64,000 bases of DNA from UBA4416 sp036676295 (lineage in GTDB: Bacteria; Bacteroidota; Bacteroidia; B-17B0; Aurantibacillaceae). This document shows positions 26,241-35,095 of this stretch, one piece after another (position 1 is the first letter of the stretch; every line of letters begins with the position of its first letter). Location of the stretch: positions 124,001-188,000 of the forward strand of contig JAKFDE010000031.1 in NCBI GenBank assembly GCA_036676295.1. The letters run 5' to 3'. The notes under the pieces were generated by a model. It had not been told where the DNA came from. It saw only the letters and a list, made by a program, of their open reading frames with translations, and did no database searches. Made by a program: the position numbers and the translations under genes.

Positions 26241-27575
26241 TTAAGCTTGTTGCATCATCATTTGACCACTACTACGACCCTTTATTCTTCCACTTTGCAT
26301 TAAACCATCATAATGACGATTTAATAAGTACGTTTCAATTTGCTGTAAAGTATCTAAAACAACGCCTACTAAGATCAATAAAGACGTTCCTCCAAAGAAA
26401 TCAGCAAATGAACTGTTAATTCCTAATTTAATAGCAATTGACGGTAAAATCGCAATTAATGCTAAGAATAATGAACCCGGTAACGTAATTCTTGACATTA
26501 CCTGATCAATAAACTCTGCCGTAGATTTACCTGGTTTAACACCCGGAACAAATCCGCCATTTCGTTTCATATCGTCTGCTAATTGATTAGGATTAATCAT
26601 GATAGCTGTATAGAAGTACGTGAAAATTACGATCAATGAGGCAAAAATGAAATTATACCAAAATCCGTATCTGTCAGCAAATACTCCGCCTGTTCCACCT
26701 GAAAAACCAGAAACAGCTGCCGGAATAAACATAATTGCCTGAGCAAAGATGATTGGCATTACCCCAGCCGCATTTACTTTTAAAGGTAAATATTGACGTA
26801 CGCCACCATATTGTTTATTTCCTACTATTTTCTTAGCAAATTGCACCGGTATTCGTCTTGTTCCTTGTACCAGCATGATACAACTTACAATGATGAACAA
26901 TAAGAACACAATTTCTAATAAGAACATAATTAAACCACCACCGGCACTTTGTAAACGAGATCCGAATTCAGAAGTGATTGCGAAAGGTAAACGAGAGATA
27001 ATTCCGATCATAATTAAGATAGAAATACCATTTCCGATACCTTTATCAGTAATTCTTTCTCCTAACCACATGATAAACATAGTACCAGCTACTAAAATAA
27101 TAGTAGATTGGATACCAAACCATGTAGGGTCAATGCCCACAACTCCTGGTTTTGTATAAACCTGAGCGGCTAAATAACCTGGTGCTTGAACAGCAGTAAC
27201 TGCTACAGTTAAAAAACGAGTGTATTGGTTGATTTTTTTACGTCCGCTTTCCCCCTCTTTTTGCATTTTTTGGAAGTAAGGAACTGCCATACCCAATAAT
27301 TGGATAATAATGGATGCCGTAATGTAAGGCATAATCCCTAAACCAAAGATAGACGCTCTAGAGAACGCTCCACCGGCAAAGGCATTAATCAAGGCAATAA
27401 TACCACCGTCTTCAGCATTTTCATTTGCAGCTGCTAAAACTTCGGTATTAATTCCAGGCAATACAACATAAGAACCCAAACGATAGATAAGAATAAGCCC
27501 AAGGGTCAATAAAATCCTTTGCTTTAACTCTTCTATCTTCCAAATGTTTTGGAGGGTTTCTAAAAAACGTTTCAT
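26241..27575 (-). CDS. secY: Preprotein translocase subunit SecY
   Basis: This is the channel subunit of the Sec translocon. The 444 residues form ten predicted membrane helices. The plug and helix 2 region is near GAFSRASIFGLGIMPYITAS, and the cytosolic loop motif QGTRRIPVQFAKK carries the basic residues that contact the ribosome or SecA. It is essential for export of the signal-peptide proteins in this window. It lies within the spc operon between rplO and infA. Confidence 0.97.
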   Translation of the reverse strand: MKRFLETLQNIWKIEELKQRILLTLGLILIYRLGSYVVLPGINTEVLAAANENAEDGGIIALINAFAGGAFSRASIFGLGIMPYITASIIIQLLGMAVPYFQKMQKEGESGRKKINQYTRFLTVAVTAVQAPGYLAAQVYTKPGVVGIDPTWFGIQSTIILVAGTMFIMWLGERITDKGIGNGISILIMIGIISRLPFAITSEFGSRLQSAGGGLIMFLLEIVFLLFIIVSCIMLVQGTRRIPVQFAKKIVGNKQYGGVRQYLPLKVNAAGVMPIIFAQAIMFIPAAVSGFSGGTGGVFADRYGFWYNFIFASLIVIFTYFYTAIMINPNQLADDMKRNGGFVPGVKPGKSTAEFIDQVMSRITLPGSLFLALIAILPSIAIKLGINSSFADFFGGTSLLILVGVVLDTLQQIETYLLNRHYDGLMQSGRIKGRSSGQMMMQQA

Positions 27576-27583
27576 ATATCTGA

Positions 27584-28030
27584 TTAAATTTCTGTTGCTA
27601 CTCCACCTTTTGCTTCAATAGCTGCTTTAGCTGCTGCAGTAAATGCGTGAACACTGATAGTTACTTTTGATTTTAGTTCGCCTCTTCCCATGATCTTAAT
27701 TAGATCATTTTTTTGCGCTACACCATTCTGAATTAATACTTCTTTTGTAATTTCAGTAATGTTTTTTGAATCAACGATTTTTTGAATAATATCCAAGTTT
27801 ACGCCTTTGTGCTCAATACGGTTAACGTTTTTGAAACCGAATTTAGGAACACGACGTTGTAAAGGCATTTGACCACCTTCAAAACCACGTTTCTTTTTAT
27901 TACCAGAACGAGATTGAGCACCTTTATGACCTTGAGTAGCTGTACCGCCACCGCCAGAACCTTGCCCGCGACCTCTTCTGAAGTTATTTTTTACTGAACC
28001 TTCTGCAGGTGTTAATGAATTTAATTTCAT
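27584..28030 (-). CDS. rplO: 50S ribosomal protein L15
   Basis: This late-assembly large-subunit protein has 148 residues. It has the glycine/arginine-rich extended N terminus (RRGRGQGSGGGGTATQGHKG) that threads into 23S rRNA, and a globular C-terminal domain. A weak Shine-Dalgarno-like AAAGGAA lies 8 bases before the ATG. It is 8 bases upstream of secY. Confidence 0.97.
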   Translation of the reverse strand: MKLNSLTPAEGSVKNNFRRGRGQGSGGGGTATQGHKGAQSRSGNKKKRGFEGGQMPLQRRVPKFGFKNVNRIEHKGVNLDIIQKIVDSKNITEITKEVLIQNGVAQKNDLIKIMGRGELKSKVTISVHAFTAAAKAAIEAKGGVATEI

Positions 28031-28048
28031 CTGAATTTCCTTTTATAA

Positions 28049-28228
28049 TTAAATTTTTTCGATTGTCAATAAATGAGCAACTGCATTAATCATTCCTTGT
28101 ACTTGAGGAGTTGCTTCTTTAATAATGCTATGGTTTAATTTTCTTAAACCTAAAGCCTGAACTGTTGCTCTTTGTCTAGCGTTCCTTTTTATAGGACTTT
28201 TAGATAATGTTACCTTAACTTGTGCCAT
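28049..28228 (-). CDS. rpmD: 50S ribosomal protein L30
   Basis: This 59-residue gene lies in the conserved position between rpsE and rplO. The protein starts MAQVKVTLSKSPIKRNARQR and continues with the family words VQALGLRKLNHSI and PQVQGMINAVAHLL. It has the normal bacterial L30 length. Confidence 0.96.
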   Translation of the reverse strand: MAQVKVTLSKSPIKRNARQRATVQALGLRKLNHSIIKEATPQVQGMINAVAHLLTIEKI

Positions 28229-28240
28229 ATCTTCTTCTTA

Positions 28241-28759
28241 TTATCCGTTAAATACTTTGTCTAATGAAATACCTCTTTGTCTTGAAATAGCTAATGGATC
28301 ACGCATTTTTGCTAAAGCATCAATAGTAGCTTTAACTACGTTATGCGGATTTGAAGAACCTTTAGATTTAGCTAATACGTCAGTGATACCAACGCTTTCT
28401 AAAACTGCACGCATCGCACCACCGGCAATTACACCTGTACCATGAGCTGCTGGTTTCAAGAACACACGAGAACCACCAAATTTACCGTTTTCAGCATGAG
28501 GAACTGTACCTTTTAATACAGACACTTTTACTAAATTTTTCTTTGCATCATCAATACCTTTAGTGATAGCATCTGTAACTTCATTTGCTTTTCCTAAACC
28601 GTATCCTACAACACCTTTTTCGTCACCTACAACAACGATAGCAGCGAAACTAAAGTGACGTCCACCTTTTGTAACTTTAGTTACACGTTGGATCGCAACT
28701 AATTTATCTTTTAGTTCGATGTCGCTTGACTTAACTTTTTTTACAACTTCTTTTGACAT
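28241..28759 (-). CDS. rpsE: 30S ribosomal protein S5
   Basis: S5 (172 residues) acts in mRNA entry and decoding fidelity. The N-terminal double-stranded-RNA-like domain shows KGGRHFSFAAIVVVGDEKG. The C-terminal domain shows GAMRAVLESVGITDVLAKSKG and the family ending on the IDALAKM helix. Confidence 0.97.
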   Translation of the reverse strand: MSKEVVKKVKSSDIELKDKLVAIQRVTKVTKGGRHFSFAAIVVVGDEKGVVGYGLGKANEVTDAITKGIDDAKKNLVKVSVLKGTVPHAENGKFGGSRVFLKPAAHGTGVIAGGAMRAVLESVGITDVLAKSKGSSNPHNVVKATIDALAKMRDPLAISRQRGISLDKVFNG

Positions 28760-28784
28760 GTTAAATATTTTCTTTTTATACTAA

Positions 28785-29141
28785 TTAAAATTTTAAACCT
28801 GCTTCACGAGCGCCATCAGCTAACGATTTGATACGTCCATGGTATAAGTAACCGTTTCTGTCAAATACAACTGAAGTAATTCCAGATGTGCTTGCTTTTT
28901 GAGCGATTAATTTACCAACTAATTGAGCTTTCTCTACTTTAGTTGCTTTTGAATCTTTGATAGATTTATCATCAGATCCTGCTGCTAATAACGTCTTTCC
29001 GGTTTTATCGTCAATTAATTGAGCATAAATACCTGCGTTACTTCTAAATACGCTTAAGCGTGGTGTAGAAGCCGTTCCGTTTACAGTTTTACGGATTTTA
29101 TGTTTGATACGTTCTCTTCTTTGTTTTTTATTCAGTGCCAT
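28785..29141 (-). CDS. rplR: 50S ribosomal protein L18
   Basis: This 5S rRNA-binding protein has 118 residues. It has a basic N terminus (KKQRRERIKHKIRKTV), the core PRLSVFRSNAGIYAQLIDD and the C-terminal FDRNGYLYHGRIKSLADGAR. Gene order (rplF-rplR-rpsE) and length are standard. Confidence 0.97.
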   Translation of the reverse strand: MALNKKQRRERIKHKIRKTVNGTASTPRLSVFRSNAGIYAQLIDDKTGKTLLAAGSDDKSIKDSKATKVEKAQLVGKLIAQKASTSGITSVVFDRNGYLYHGRIKSLADGAREAGLKF

Positions 29142-29183
29142 CTTTTCACTTTTTTAAAGATGATTAATACTAATTGAATTATG

Positions 29184-29738
29184 TTATTTTTTGCTTGCAG
29201 ATTTACCAGCTTTACGGCGTAAAATTTCGCCAACAAACTTGATACCTTTTCCTTTGTACGGCTCAGGTTTACGTAAGCTACGGATTTTAGCTGCAACCAT
29301 TCCTAATAATTGTTTATCAGAGCTTTCTAATGTAATTTTAGGATTTTGTCCTTTTTCAGAAGCTGTAGTGATTTTGATCTCAGTTGGTAATTCGAAAACT
29401 ACGTTGTGAGAATAACCTAAAGCTAATTCTAATATTTGACCTTTGTTAGATGCACGGTAACCTACCCCTACTAACTCTTGTTCTGTTTTATATCCTTCAG
29501 AAACACCTTTAACCATGTTAGAGATTAAAGAACGGTATAAACCGTGTAATGATCTATGACGCTTATGATCTGTAGGGCGAGAAACGTTTACTAAACCGTT
29601 TTCAACCTTTACAGTAATATCAGTATCGATAGTTTCTGTTAATGTTCCTAATTTACCTTTTACTGAAACTGTTGTTCCGGTTACGTTTACTTCAACGCCT
29701 GCAGGTATTGTGATTGGTGCTTTTCCTATACGTGACAT
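29184..29738 (-). CDS. rplF: 50S ribosomal protein L6
   Basis: L6 (184 residues) sits at the base of the stalk near the factor-binding site. Two similar alpha/beta domains are seen, starting SRIGKAPITIPAGVEV and ending with the family signature KPEPYKGKGIKFVGE plus a basic tail. Its start is preceded by a strong Shine-Dalgarno site, which is exceptional in this operon (see 29747-29754). Confidence 0.97.
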   Translation of the reverse strand: MSRIGKAPITIPAGVEVNVTGTTVSVKGKLGTLTETIDTDITVKVENGLVNVSRPTDHKRHRSLHGLYRSLISNMVKGVSEGYKTEQELVGVGYRASNKGQILELALGYSHNVVFELPTEIKITTASEKGQNPKITLESSDKQLLGMVAAKIRSLRKPEPYKGKGIKFVGEILRRKAGKSASKK

Positions 29739-29746
29739 GTCTTTTT

Positions 29747-29754
29747 CCTCCTTC
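29747..29754 (-). promoter_or_regulatory. Strong Shine-Dalgarno site of rplF
   Basis: On the minus strand GAAGGAGG lies 8 bases before the ATG of rplF, within the 20-base non-coding spacer after rpsH. Nearly all other genes in this operon lack any purine-rich site at this distance, as expected for Bacteroidota. Confidence 0.7.
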
Positions 29755-29758
29755 TAAA

Positions 29759-30157
29759 TTATGAAATATAACATAAAACCTCACCACCAACATTTAATTT
29801 GCGAGCTTCTTTATCTGTCATTACACCTTTCGATGTAGAGATAATTGCAATTCCCAAACCGTTTAATACTTTTGGCATAGTTCCAGCGCCAGAATACTTA
29901 CGTAAACCTGGAGAAGAGATTCTATCTAAAGTGCGGATAGCTGATAATTTTGTGGTTGGATTGTATTTCAAGGCTATTTTAATAGTTCCTTGTTTTTTGT
30001 CGTTTTCTTCAAACTTGTAGTTTAAGATGTAACCTTTATCAAAAAGAATCTTAGTGATTTCTTTTTTTAAGTTTGACGACGGAATCTCAACGATTCTGTG
30101 GTTTGCGCTAACTGCGTTTCTTACGCGTGTTAGGTAATCTGATATTGTATCTGTCAT
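29759..30157 (-). CDS. rpsH: 30S ribosomal protein S8
   Basis: This central-domain 16S rRNA-binding protein has 132 residues. It starts MTDTISDYLTRVRNAVSANH and has the C-terminal signature TSKGVMTDKEARKLNVGGEV. In E. coli S8 is the repressor of the spc operon. No matching leader target was identified here. Confidence 0.97.
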   Translation of the reverse strand: MTDTISDYLTRVRNAVSANHRIVEIPSSNLKKEITKILFDKGYILNYKFEENDKKQGTIKIALKYNPTTKLSAIRTLDRISSPGLRKYSGAGTMPKVLNGLGIAIISTSKGVMTDKEARKLNVGGEVLCYIS

Positions 30158-30215
30158 TTTATTTGTTTTTATATGTTATCCCGCGAGCAGGATAATTATA
30201 CATTAATACTCTTTT

Positions 30216-30485
30216 TTAGAAGCTAGATTTAGTAACACCCGGGATCAATCCGAATAATACCATCTCACGGAAAGTAACACGGCTAATGCCGAAGTCTCTC
30301 ATATAACCACGAGGACGACCTGTTAATTTGCAACGGTTACGCATTCTTACTTTGCAAGAATTTTTTGGTAACTTTTGTAAACCTACTGAGTCACCAGCTT
30401 TTTTTAACTCTGCGCGTCTAACCGCGTAAGTGTCTACTAACTTTTTTCTTTTGGCATCGCGTGCCTTCATTGATTCTTTTGCCAT
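30216..30485 (-). CDS. rpsN: 30S ribosomal protein S14 (zinc-independent form)
   Basis: The 89 residues match the long, zinc-free S14. The C-terminal part CKVRMRNRCKLTGRPRGYMR lacks the two CxxC pairs of the short zinc form. It lies between rplE and rpsH as usual. Confidence 0.97.
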   Translation of the reverse strand: MAKESMKARDAKRKKLVDTYAVRRAELKKAGDSVGLQKLPKNSCKVRMRNRCKLTGRPRGYMRDFGISRVTFREMVLFGLIPGVTKSSF

Positions 30486-30514
30486 CTTATCTTTTTTTCA
30501 GGGCTGTAAATATA

Positions 30515-31072
30515 CTATTTCTTTTTGAAAGGGATACCAAATTCTGTTAATAAAGCGTGAGCTTCTTTATCTGTTGGTGCAGAAGTCACAAAAGTGATAT
30601 CCATACCTTGGATTTTGCTTACTTTATCAATGTCAATTTCAGGGAAAATGATTTGCTCAGTAATACCTAAAGTGTAGTTACCACGGCCATCAAATCCTTT
30701 GTCATTAACTCCTTTGAAATCACGGATACGAGGTAAAGAAGACGCGATTAAACGATCTAAAAACTCATACATTTTGTCGCCACGTAATGTTACACGAACA
30801 CCAATAGCTACACCTTTACGTAATTTAAAGTTAGAGATATCTTTTGTTGAATAAGTTGGAACTGCTTTTTGACCAGTAATTGTAGTCATTTCTTTAACTG
30901 CAGATTCAATCATTTTCTTGTCAGAAACCGCATCACCAATACCTTGGTTGATACAGATTTTTTCTAACTTAGGCACTTGCATTACTGAAGTGTAAGAAAA
31001 TTGTTTCTTTAAATTAGTTACAATTTCAGCTTTATACTTGTCCTTTAATCTTGGAGAATACGTTGTTGCCAT
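30515..31072 (-). CDS. rplE: 50S ribosomal protein L5
   Basis: L5 (185 residues) binds 5S rRNA and contacts P-site tRNA. Family words are VPKLEKICINQGIGDAVSDK and TLRGDKMYEFLDRLI, with the C-terminal ITFVTSAPTDKEAHALL. The start overlaps the rplX stop as TAATG. A strong Shine-Dalgarno site lies inside the end of rplX. Confidence 0.97.
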   Translation of the reverse strand: MATTYSPRLKDKYKAEIVTNLKKQFSYTSVMQVPKLEKICINQGIGDAVSDKKMIESAVKEMTTITGQKAVPTYSTKDISNFKLRKGVAIGVRVTLRGDKMYEFLDRLIASSLPRIRDFKGVNDKGFDGRGNYTLGITEQIIFPEIDIDKVSKIQGMDITFVTSAPTDKEAHALLTEFGIPFKKK

Positions 31073-31389
31073 TATTTAATTACCTCCTTAGTTTTTTTAG
31101 AAATACGTTCGATTTTGTTAGTAGTAGCATTAACAACGCGACCAATTCTAACAGTTTTACCAGCTTCAACAAACATTAAGTTTGAGATATGGATTGAACC
31201 TTCTTGTTTAACAATACCACCGTTAGCATTTTTAGCACTAGGCTTAGTGTGTTTACTGATCATGTTCACACCTTCTACGATGACTCTATTTTTTACTGTA
31301 TCAATAGATACAATTTTACCTTCTTGGCCTCTGGATTCGCCAGATATTACTTTTACAGTATCGCCTTTTTTTAATTTTAACTTTGACAT
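31072..31389 (-). CDS. rplX: 50S ribosomal protein L24
   Basis: This assembly-initiator protein has 105 residues and a KOW motif at the N terminus (LKKGDTVKVISGESRGQEGK). The last codons (Lys-Glu-Val-Ile-Lys) contain the Shine-Dalgarno site of rplE, and the stop overlaps the rplE start by one base. Confidence 0.97.
   Translation of the reverse strand: MSKLKLKKGDTVKVISGESRGQEGKIVSIDTVKNRVIVEGVNMISKHTKPSAKNANGGIVKQEGSIHISNLMFVEAGKTVRIGRVVNATTNKIERISKKTKEVIK
31082..31089 (-). promoter_or_regulatory. Strong Shine-Dalgarno site of rplE
   Basis: AAGGAGGT on the minus strand lies 9 bases before the ATG of rplE. It falls within the last codons of rplX (AAG GAG GTA), so a coding coincidence is possible, although GAG is the less usual Glu codon in this AT-rich sequence. 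Confidence 0.6.
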
Positions 31390-31407
31390 TTCTTTCAGTA
31401 TTTTTTA

Positions 31408-31776
31408 TTAAAGCACTTCTGGTGCTAATGAAATGATTTTCATGAATTGCTTATCACGTAATTCACGAGCTACTGGCCCAAAAATACGAGTTCCACGGAT
31501 TTCATCTCCTTGATTTAATAATACGCAAGCATTATCATCAAAGCGAATATAAGAACCATCTGCACGACGGATTTCTTTTTTAACTCTCACAACAACAGCT
31601 TTATGTACTGTTCCCTTTTTCACGTTACCTGATGGTAAAGAGTGTTTTACTGTAACAACTATTTTATCTCCAATAGATGCGTAGCGTTTTTTTGTACCAC
31701 CTAACACACGGATAACTAGAACTTCTTTTGCTCCGCTATTATCTGCTACTGCTAATCTTGATTCGTTTTGTACCAT
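31408..31776 (-). CDS. rplN: 50S ribosomal protein L14
   Basis: This inter-subunit bridge protein has 122 residues. It starts VQNESRLAVADNSGAKEVLV and has the conserved GTRIFGPVARELRDKQFMKI near the C terminus. Confidence 0.98.
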   Translation of the reverse strand: MVQNESRLAVADNSGAKEVLVIRVLGGTKKRYASIGDKIVVTVKHSLPSGNVKKGTVHKAVVVRVKKEIRRADGSYIRFDDNACVLLNQGDEIRGTRIFGPVARELRDKQFMKIISLAPEVL

Positions 31777-31798
31777 TTCTTCTAAACTTTTATAAGTA

Positions 31799-32056
31799 TT
31801 ATTTCACTTTTTCTAAAACCTCTACCAAACGCCAGTTTTTAGTTTTGCTTAAAGGGCGTGTCTCCTGAATTTTAACAGTATCTCCAATGCTGCACTCGTT
31901 TTTTTCATCATGAGCCACAAAGGTAGATGTTTTATTAACGAATTTACCGTATTTCGGATGTTTTACTTTACGCATCACCGCAACTACAATGGATTTTTCC
32001 ATTTTGTTACTTTTTACGATACCTACTTTTTCTTTTCTTAAATTTCTTTCTTCCAT
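31799..32056 (-). CDS. rpsQ: 30S ribosomal protein S17
   Basis: This OB-fold 16S rRNA-binding protein has 85 residues. Words seen are NLRKEKVGIVKSNKMEKSIV, HPKYGKFVNKTSTFVAHDE and the signature GDTVKIQETRPLSKTKNW. Confidence 0.97.
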   Translation of the reverse strand: MEERNLRKEKVGIVKSNKMEKSIVVAVMRKVKHPKYGKFVNKTSTFVAHDEKNECSIGDTVKIQETRPLSKTKNWRLVEVLEKVK

Positions 32057-32063
32057 TGTATTC

Positions 32064-32261
32064 TTATTTAGAAGCTTTATTTCTTTTAGTTAATTCAGTA
32101 GCTAAACGAGCAACTGTTTTGCGGTTATCGCGGATTTTGATTGGGTTTTCGATTGGAGAAACATTATGGTTTAATTTTAATTTACCATAAGCTGCTTTTT
32201 CTTCTCTTACTTTTGTTTCCAATTCTGCTGTTGACAATGCAACGATATCTTTGTTTTTCAT
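32064..32261 (-). CDS. rpmC: 50S ribosomal protein L29
   Basis: This small helical hairpin protein (65 residues) lies at the tunnel exit. Family words are LSTAELETKVREEKAAYGKL and IRDNRKTVARLATELTKR. It lies 7 bases upstream of rpsQ. Confidence 0.96.
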   Translation of the reverse strand: MKNKDIVALSTAELETKVREEKAAYGKLKLNHNVSPIENPIKIRDNRKTVARLATELTKRNKASK

Positions 32262-32278
32262 TTTCTTAAATCGTTTTA

Positions 32279-32713
32279 TTATTTAACTGCTACCTCTTCT
32301 ACGTAATCTCTACGAACCACAAATTTAGTAACGATTGGCAATTTTTGAGCCGCTAAACGTAAAGCTTCTTTAGCTGTTTCCAAAGGAACACCTTCTGCTT
32401 CAAATAACATACGACCTTTTTTTACCGGAGCAACCCAATATTCTGGAGCACCTTTACCTTTACCCATACGAACCTCTGCAGGTTTTTTAGTAATTGGCTT
32501 GTCAGGGAAAATACGGATCCATACTTGTCCTTCACGTTTCATAAAACGTGTAAGAGCAATACGAGCTGATTCGATCTGACGAGCTGTAACCCAACACTCA
32601 TCTAATGCTTTTATTCCGAAAGAACCAAAGGCCAATTGATCGCCACGTTTGGCGTTGCCTCTGATTTTCATCTTGTGCATTTTTCTAAATTTCGTTCTTT
32701 TTGGTTGTAACAT
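32279..32713 (-). CDS. rplP: 50S ribosomal protein L16
   Basis: L16 (144 residues) organises tRNA binding at the A site. It starts MLQPKRTKFRKMHKMKIRGN, with IRIFPDKPITKKPAEVRMGK in the middle and a C-terminal RMLFEAEGV segment. The length is slightly above the usual 136-140. Confidence 0.97.
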   Translation of the reverse strand: MLQPKRTKFRKMHKMKIRGNAKRGDQLAFGSFGIKALDECWVTARQIESARIALTRFMKREGQVWIRIFPDKPITKKPAEVRMGKGKGAPEYWVAPVKKGRMLFEAEGVPLETAKEALRLAAQKLPIVTKFVVRRDYVEEVAVK

Positions 32714-32754
32714 GATATTATTATCTTTTACTAATCTGTTCTACTAATTGTTAA

Positions 32755-33498
32755 CTATTTGTCGTTTCTTTTGTTATCTCTTTTTGGACCGCGACCTGCA
32801 AATTTAGGTGCCGGAGAGTTGGTTCCCGCTTTTTTCTCTTTATCTAACCCGAAGTTAGGAGATAAATCACGTTTTCCATAGATCTCACCTTTACAGATCC
32901 AAACTTTGATACCAATACGTCCGTAGGTAGTGTGAGCTTCAGCAATTGCATAATCGATATCAGCGCGTAACGTCTGTAATGGAGTACGTCCCTCTTTATA
33001 TCCTTCTGTTCTTGCCATCTCTGCACCGCCTAAACGACCAGATACTTTGATTTTAATTCCTTCTGCTCCCATACGCATTGTTGATGCGATAGACATTTTT
33101 GCAGCTCTACGGAATGAAATACGACCTTCGATTTGACGAGCGATAGAATCTGCTACTAAACGAGCATCAACTTCCGGACGTTTAATCTCGAAAATATTAA
33201 TTTGAATTTCTTTCTTAGTTAATTTTTTTAACTCTTCTTTTAATTTATCTACTTCTTTACCACCTTTTCCGATAATGATACCTGGACGTGCAGTATTGAT
33301 TGTAACTGTAATTAATTTTAAGGTTCTCTCAATAACAATTTTTGAGATGCTGCCTTTTGGCAAACGTGCTTTTAAGTAGTTACGGATTTTTTCGTCCTCA
33401 ACTAATTTGTCAGCGTAATCTCTTCCACCAAACCAGTTAGAATCCCAACCTTTGATGATACCTAAACGTAAACCTATTGGATTTGCTTTTTGTCCCAT
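32755..33498 (-). CDS. rpsC: 30S ribosomal protein S3
   Basis: S3 (247 residues) lines the mRNA entry channel and has helicase activity with S4 and S5. A type 2 KH domain (about 60-110) carries GIIIGKGGKEVDKLKEEL. The C-terminal domain carries GRLGGAEMARTEGYKEG, and a basic Asn/Lys tail of about 30 residues follows. Confidence 0.97.
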   Translation of the reverse strand: MGQKANPIGLRLGIIKGWDSNWFGGRDYADKLVEDEKIRNYLKARLPKGSISKIVIERTLKLITVTINTARPGIIIGKGGKEVDKLKEELKKLTKKEIQINIFEIKRPEVDARLVADSIARQIEGRISFRRAAKMSIASTMRMGAEGIKIKVSGRLGGAEMARTEGYKEGRTPLQTLRADIDYAIAEAHTTYGRIGIKVWICKGEIYGKRDLSPNFGLDKEKKAGTNSPAPKFAGRGPKRDNKRNDK

Positions 33499-33507
33499 TT
33501 CCTTATC

Positions 33508-33900
33508 TTAATTTTTTGTGTCTAATACTAATGTTACGTGATTTGAACGTTTTCTGATACGGTATCCACGGCCTTGAGGCGCAGTACGTAAACGTTTTGC
33601 CATGATGGCACTGTCAACCATAATTGTTTTAACAAATAAGGTGTTTTCTTCAGGACGAGAACCTGTTTTTGCTTCATAATTAGCAATAGCAGATTTTAAT
33701 AATTTCTCTAAGCGACCTGAAGCCTCACGTGTATTAAACTTTAAAACATTTAATGCTTTATATGCTTCCATTCCTCTAACTAAATCCGCAACCTGGCGCA
33801 TTTTACGAGGTGAAGTTGGGCAGCTATTTAATTTAGCAAAATAAGAACTCTTATTTGCTTCTTTGCGTGCCTCTGCTACTAATCTTTTTCTTTTACCCAT
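33508..33900 (-). CDS. rplV: 50S ribosomal protein L22
   Basis: L22 (130 residues) lines the exit tunnel with a long beta hairpin. It has SPRKMRQVADLVRG and the hairpin region MAKRLRTAPQGRGYRIRKRS. There is no insertion in the loop linked to macrolide resistance that I can see. Confidence 0.97.
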   Translation of the reverse strand: MGKRKRLVAEARKEANKSSYFAKLNSCPTSPRKMRQVADLVRGMEAYKALNVLKFNTREASGRLEKLLKSAIANYEAKTGSRPEENTLFVKTIMVDSAIMAKRLRTAPQGRGYRIRKRSNHVTLVLDTKN

Positions 33901-33923
33901 GACTAAATTTCTTTATCAACTTA

Positions 33924-34193
33924 TTACTTCTTGTTATTACCTTGGTGACCTTTGAAAGTACGCGTTGCAGCAAACTCACCTAATTTGTGACCTACCATGT
34001 TTTCTGTAACATAAACCGGTATGAATTTATTTCCGTTATGTACTGCAAAGGTGTGTCCAACCATTTCAGGATAAATAACAGAGCGACGAGCCCATGTTTT
34101 AAGAACTGTCTTTTTGTTACTCTCATTCATTTGAGTAACTTTTTTCTCTAAGTTGTGGTCAATAAAAGGACCTTTTTTTAATGATCTTGCCAT
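33924..34193 (-). CDS. rpsS: 30S ribosomal protein S19
   Basis: This 30S head protein has 89 residues. It starts MARSLKKGPFIDHNLEKKV and ends with the family signature GHKLGEFAATRTFKGH. Confidence 0.98.
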   Translation of the reverse strand: MARSLKKGPFIDHNLEKKVTQMNESNKKTVLKTWARRSVIYPEMVGHTFAVHNGNKFIPVYVTENMVGHKLGEFAATRTFKGHQGNNKK

Positions 34194-34249
34194 TTTTTGT
34201 TTTTTAGTTATGAATCACGTCTCACGACGTGACCATTAAACGTTAATTA

Positions 34250-35074
34250 TTATTTACTTCTTTTTTTAATGATATGTTGATTAGAAGATTTTCCTTTGTA
34301 ACGAGTTTTGAATCCTTTAGATGGAATTCCTTTACGAGAACGTGGTTGACCTCCAGATGCACGACCTTCACCTCCACCCATTGGATGATCTACAGGGTTC
34401 ATTGCTACCGGACGAGTACGAGGGCGTAAACCTAACCAACGGCTACGACCTGCTTTACCAGAAATTTCTAAACTATGATCAGGATTTGATGTTGCACCGA
34501 TAGTCGCTTTACAAGTAACTAAGATCATACGAACTTCACCTGAAGGCATACGCAATACTGCATATTTACCATCACGAGCTGTTAGTTGAGCATAAGTTCC
34601 TGCCGAACGAGCCATAGCACCACCTTGGCCTGGACGTAATTCAATATTATGAATAATTGTACCTAATGGAACGTCAGATAAAAACATACAGTTACCTACT
34701 TCTGGTGTAGCAGTAGCTCCTGACATGATTTTTTTACCAACTTCTAAACCTTGAGGTGCAATGATGTAACGTTTTTCACCGTCTTTGTAATGAATCAAAG
34801 CGATACGAGAAGTACGATTTGGATCGTATTCGATAGAAGCAACAGTTCCTTCGATACCATCTTTGTTACGTTTGAAATCAATGATACGGTATTGTTTTTT
34901 GTGACCACCACCAATGTTACGGATGGTCATTTTACCTGTATTATCACGTCCACCGCTGTTTTTAACCGAAGTTAATAAGCTTTTTTCTGGAACGTTAGTT
35001 GTGATATCAGAATTATCACTTGCTATTTTAAAACGTTGACTTGGAGTTAACGGTCTGAATTTTTTTAATGCCAT
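34250..35074 (-). CDS. rplB: 50S ribosomal protein L2
   Basis: L2 (274 residues) lies close to the peptidyl transferase centre and is needed for subunit joining. The signature MNPVDHPMGGGEGRASGG includes the conserved histidine. The N-terminal part shows GRDNTGKMTIRNIGGGHKK. Confidence 0.98.
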   Translation of the reverse strand: MALKKFRPLTPSQRFKIASDNSDITTNVPEKSLLTSVKNSGGRDNTGKMTIRNIGGGHKKQYRIIDFKRNKDGIEGTVASIEYDPNRTSRIALIHYKDGEKRYIIAPQGLEVGKKIMSGATATPEVGNCMFLSDVPLGTIIHNIELRPGQGGAMARSAGTYAQLTARDGKYAVLRMPSGEVRMILVTCKATIGATSNPDHSLEISGKAGRSRWLGLRPRTRPVAMNPVDHPMGGGEGRASGGQPRSRKGIPSKGFKTRYKGKSSNQHIIKKRSK

Positions 35075-35095
35075 TTTTTCTTAACTTTTATCAGA

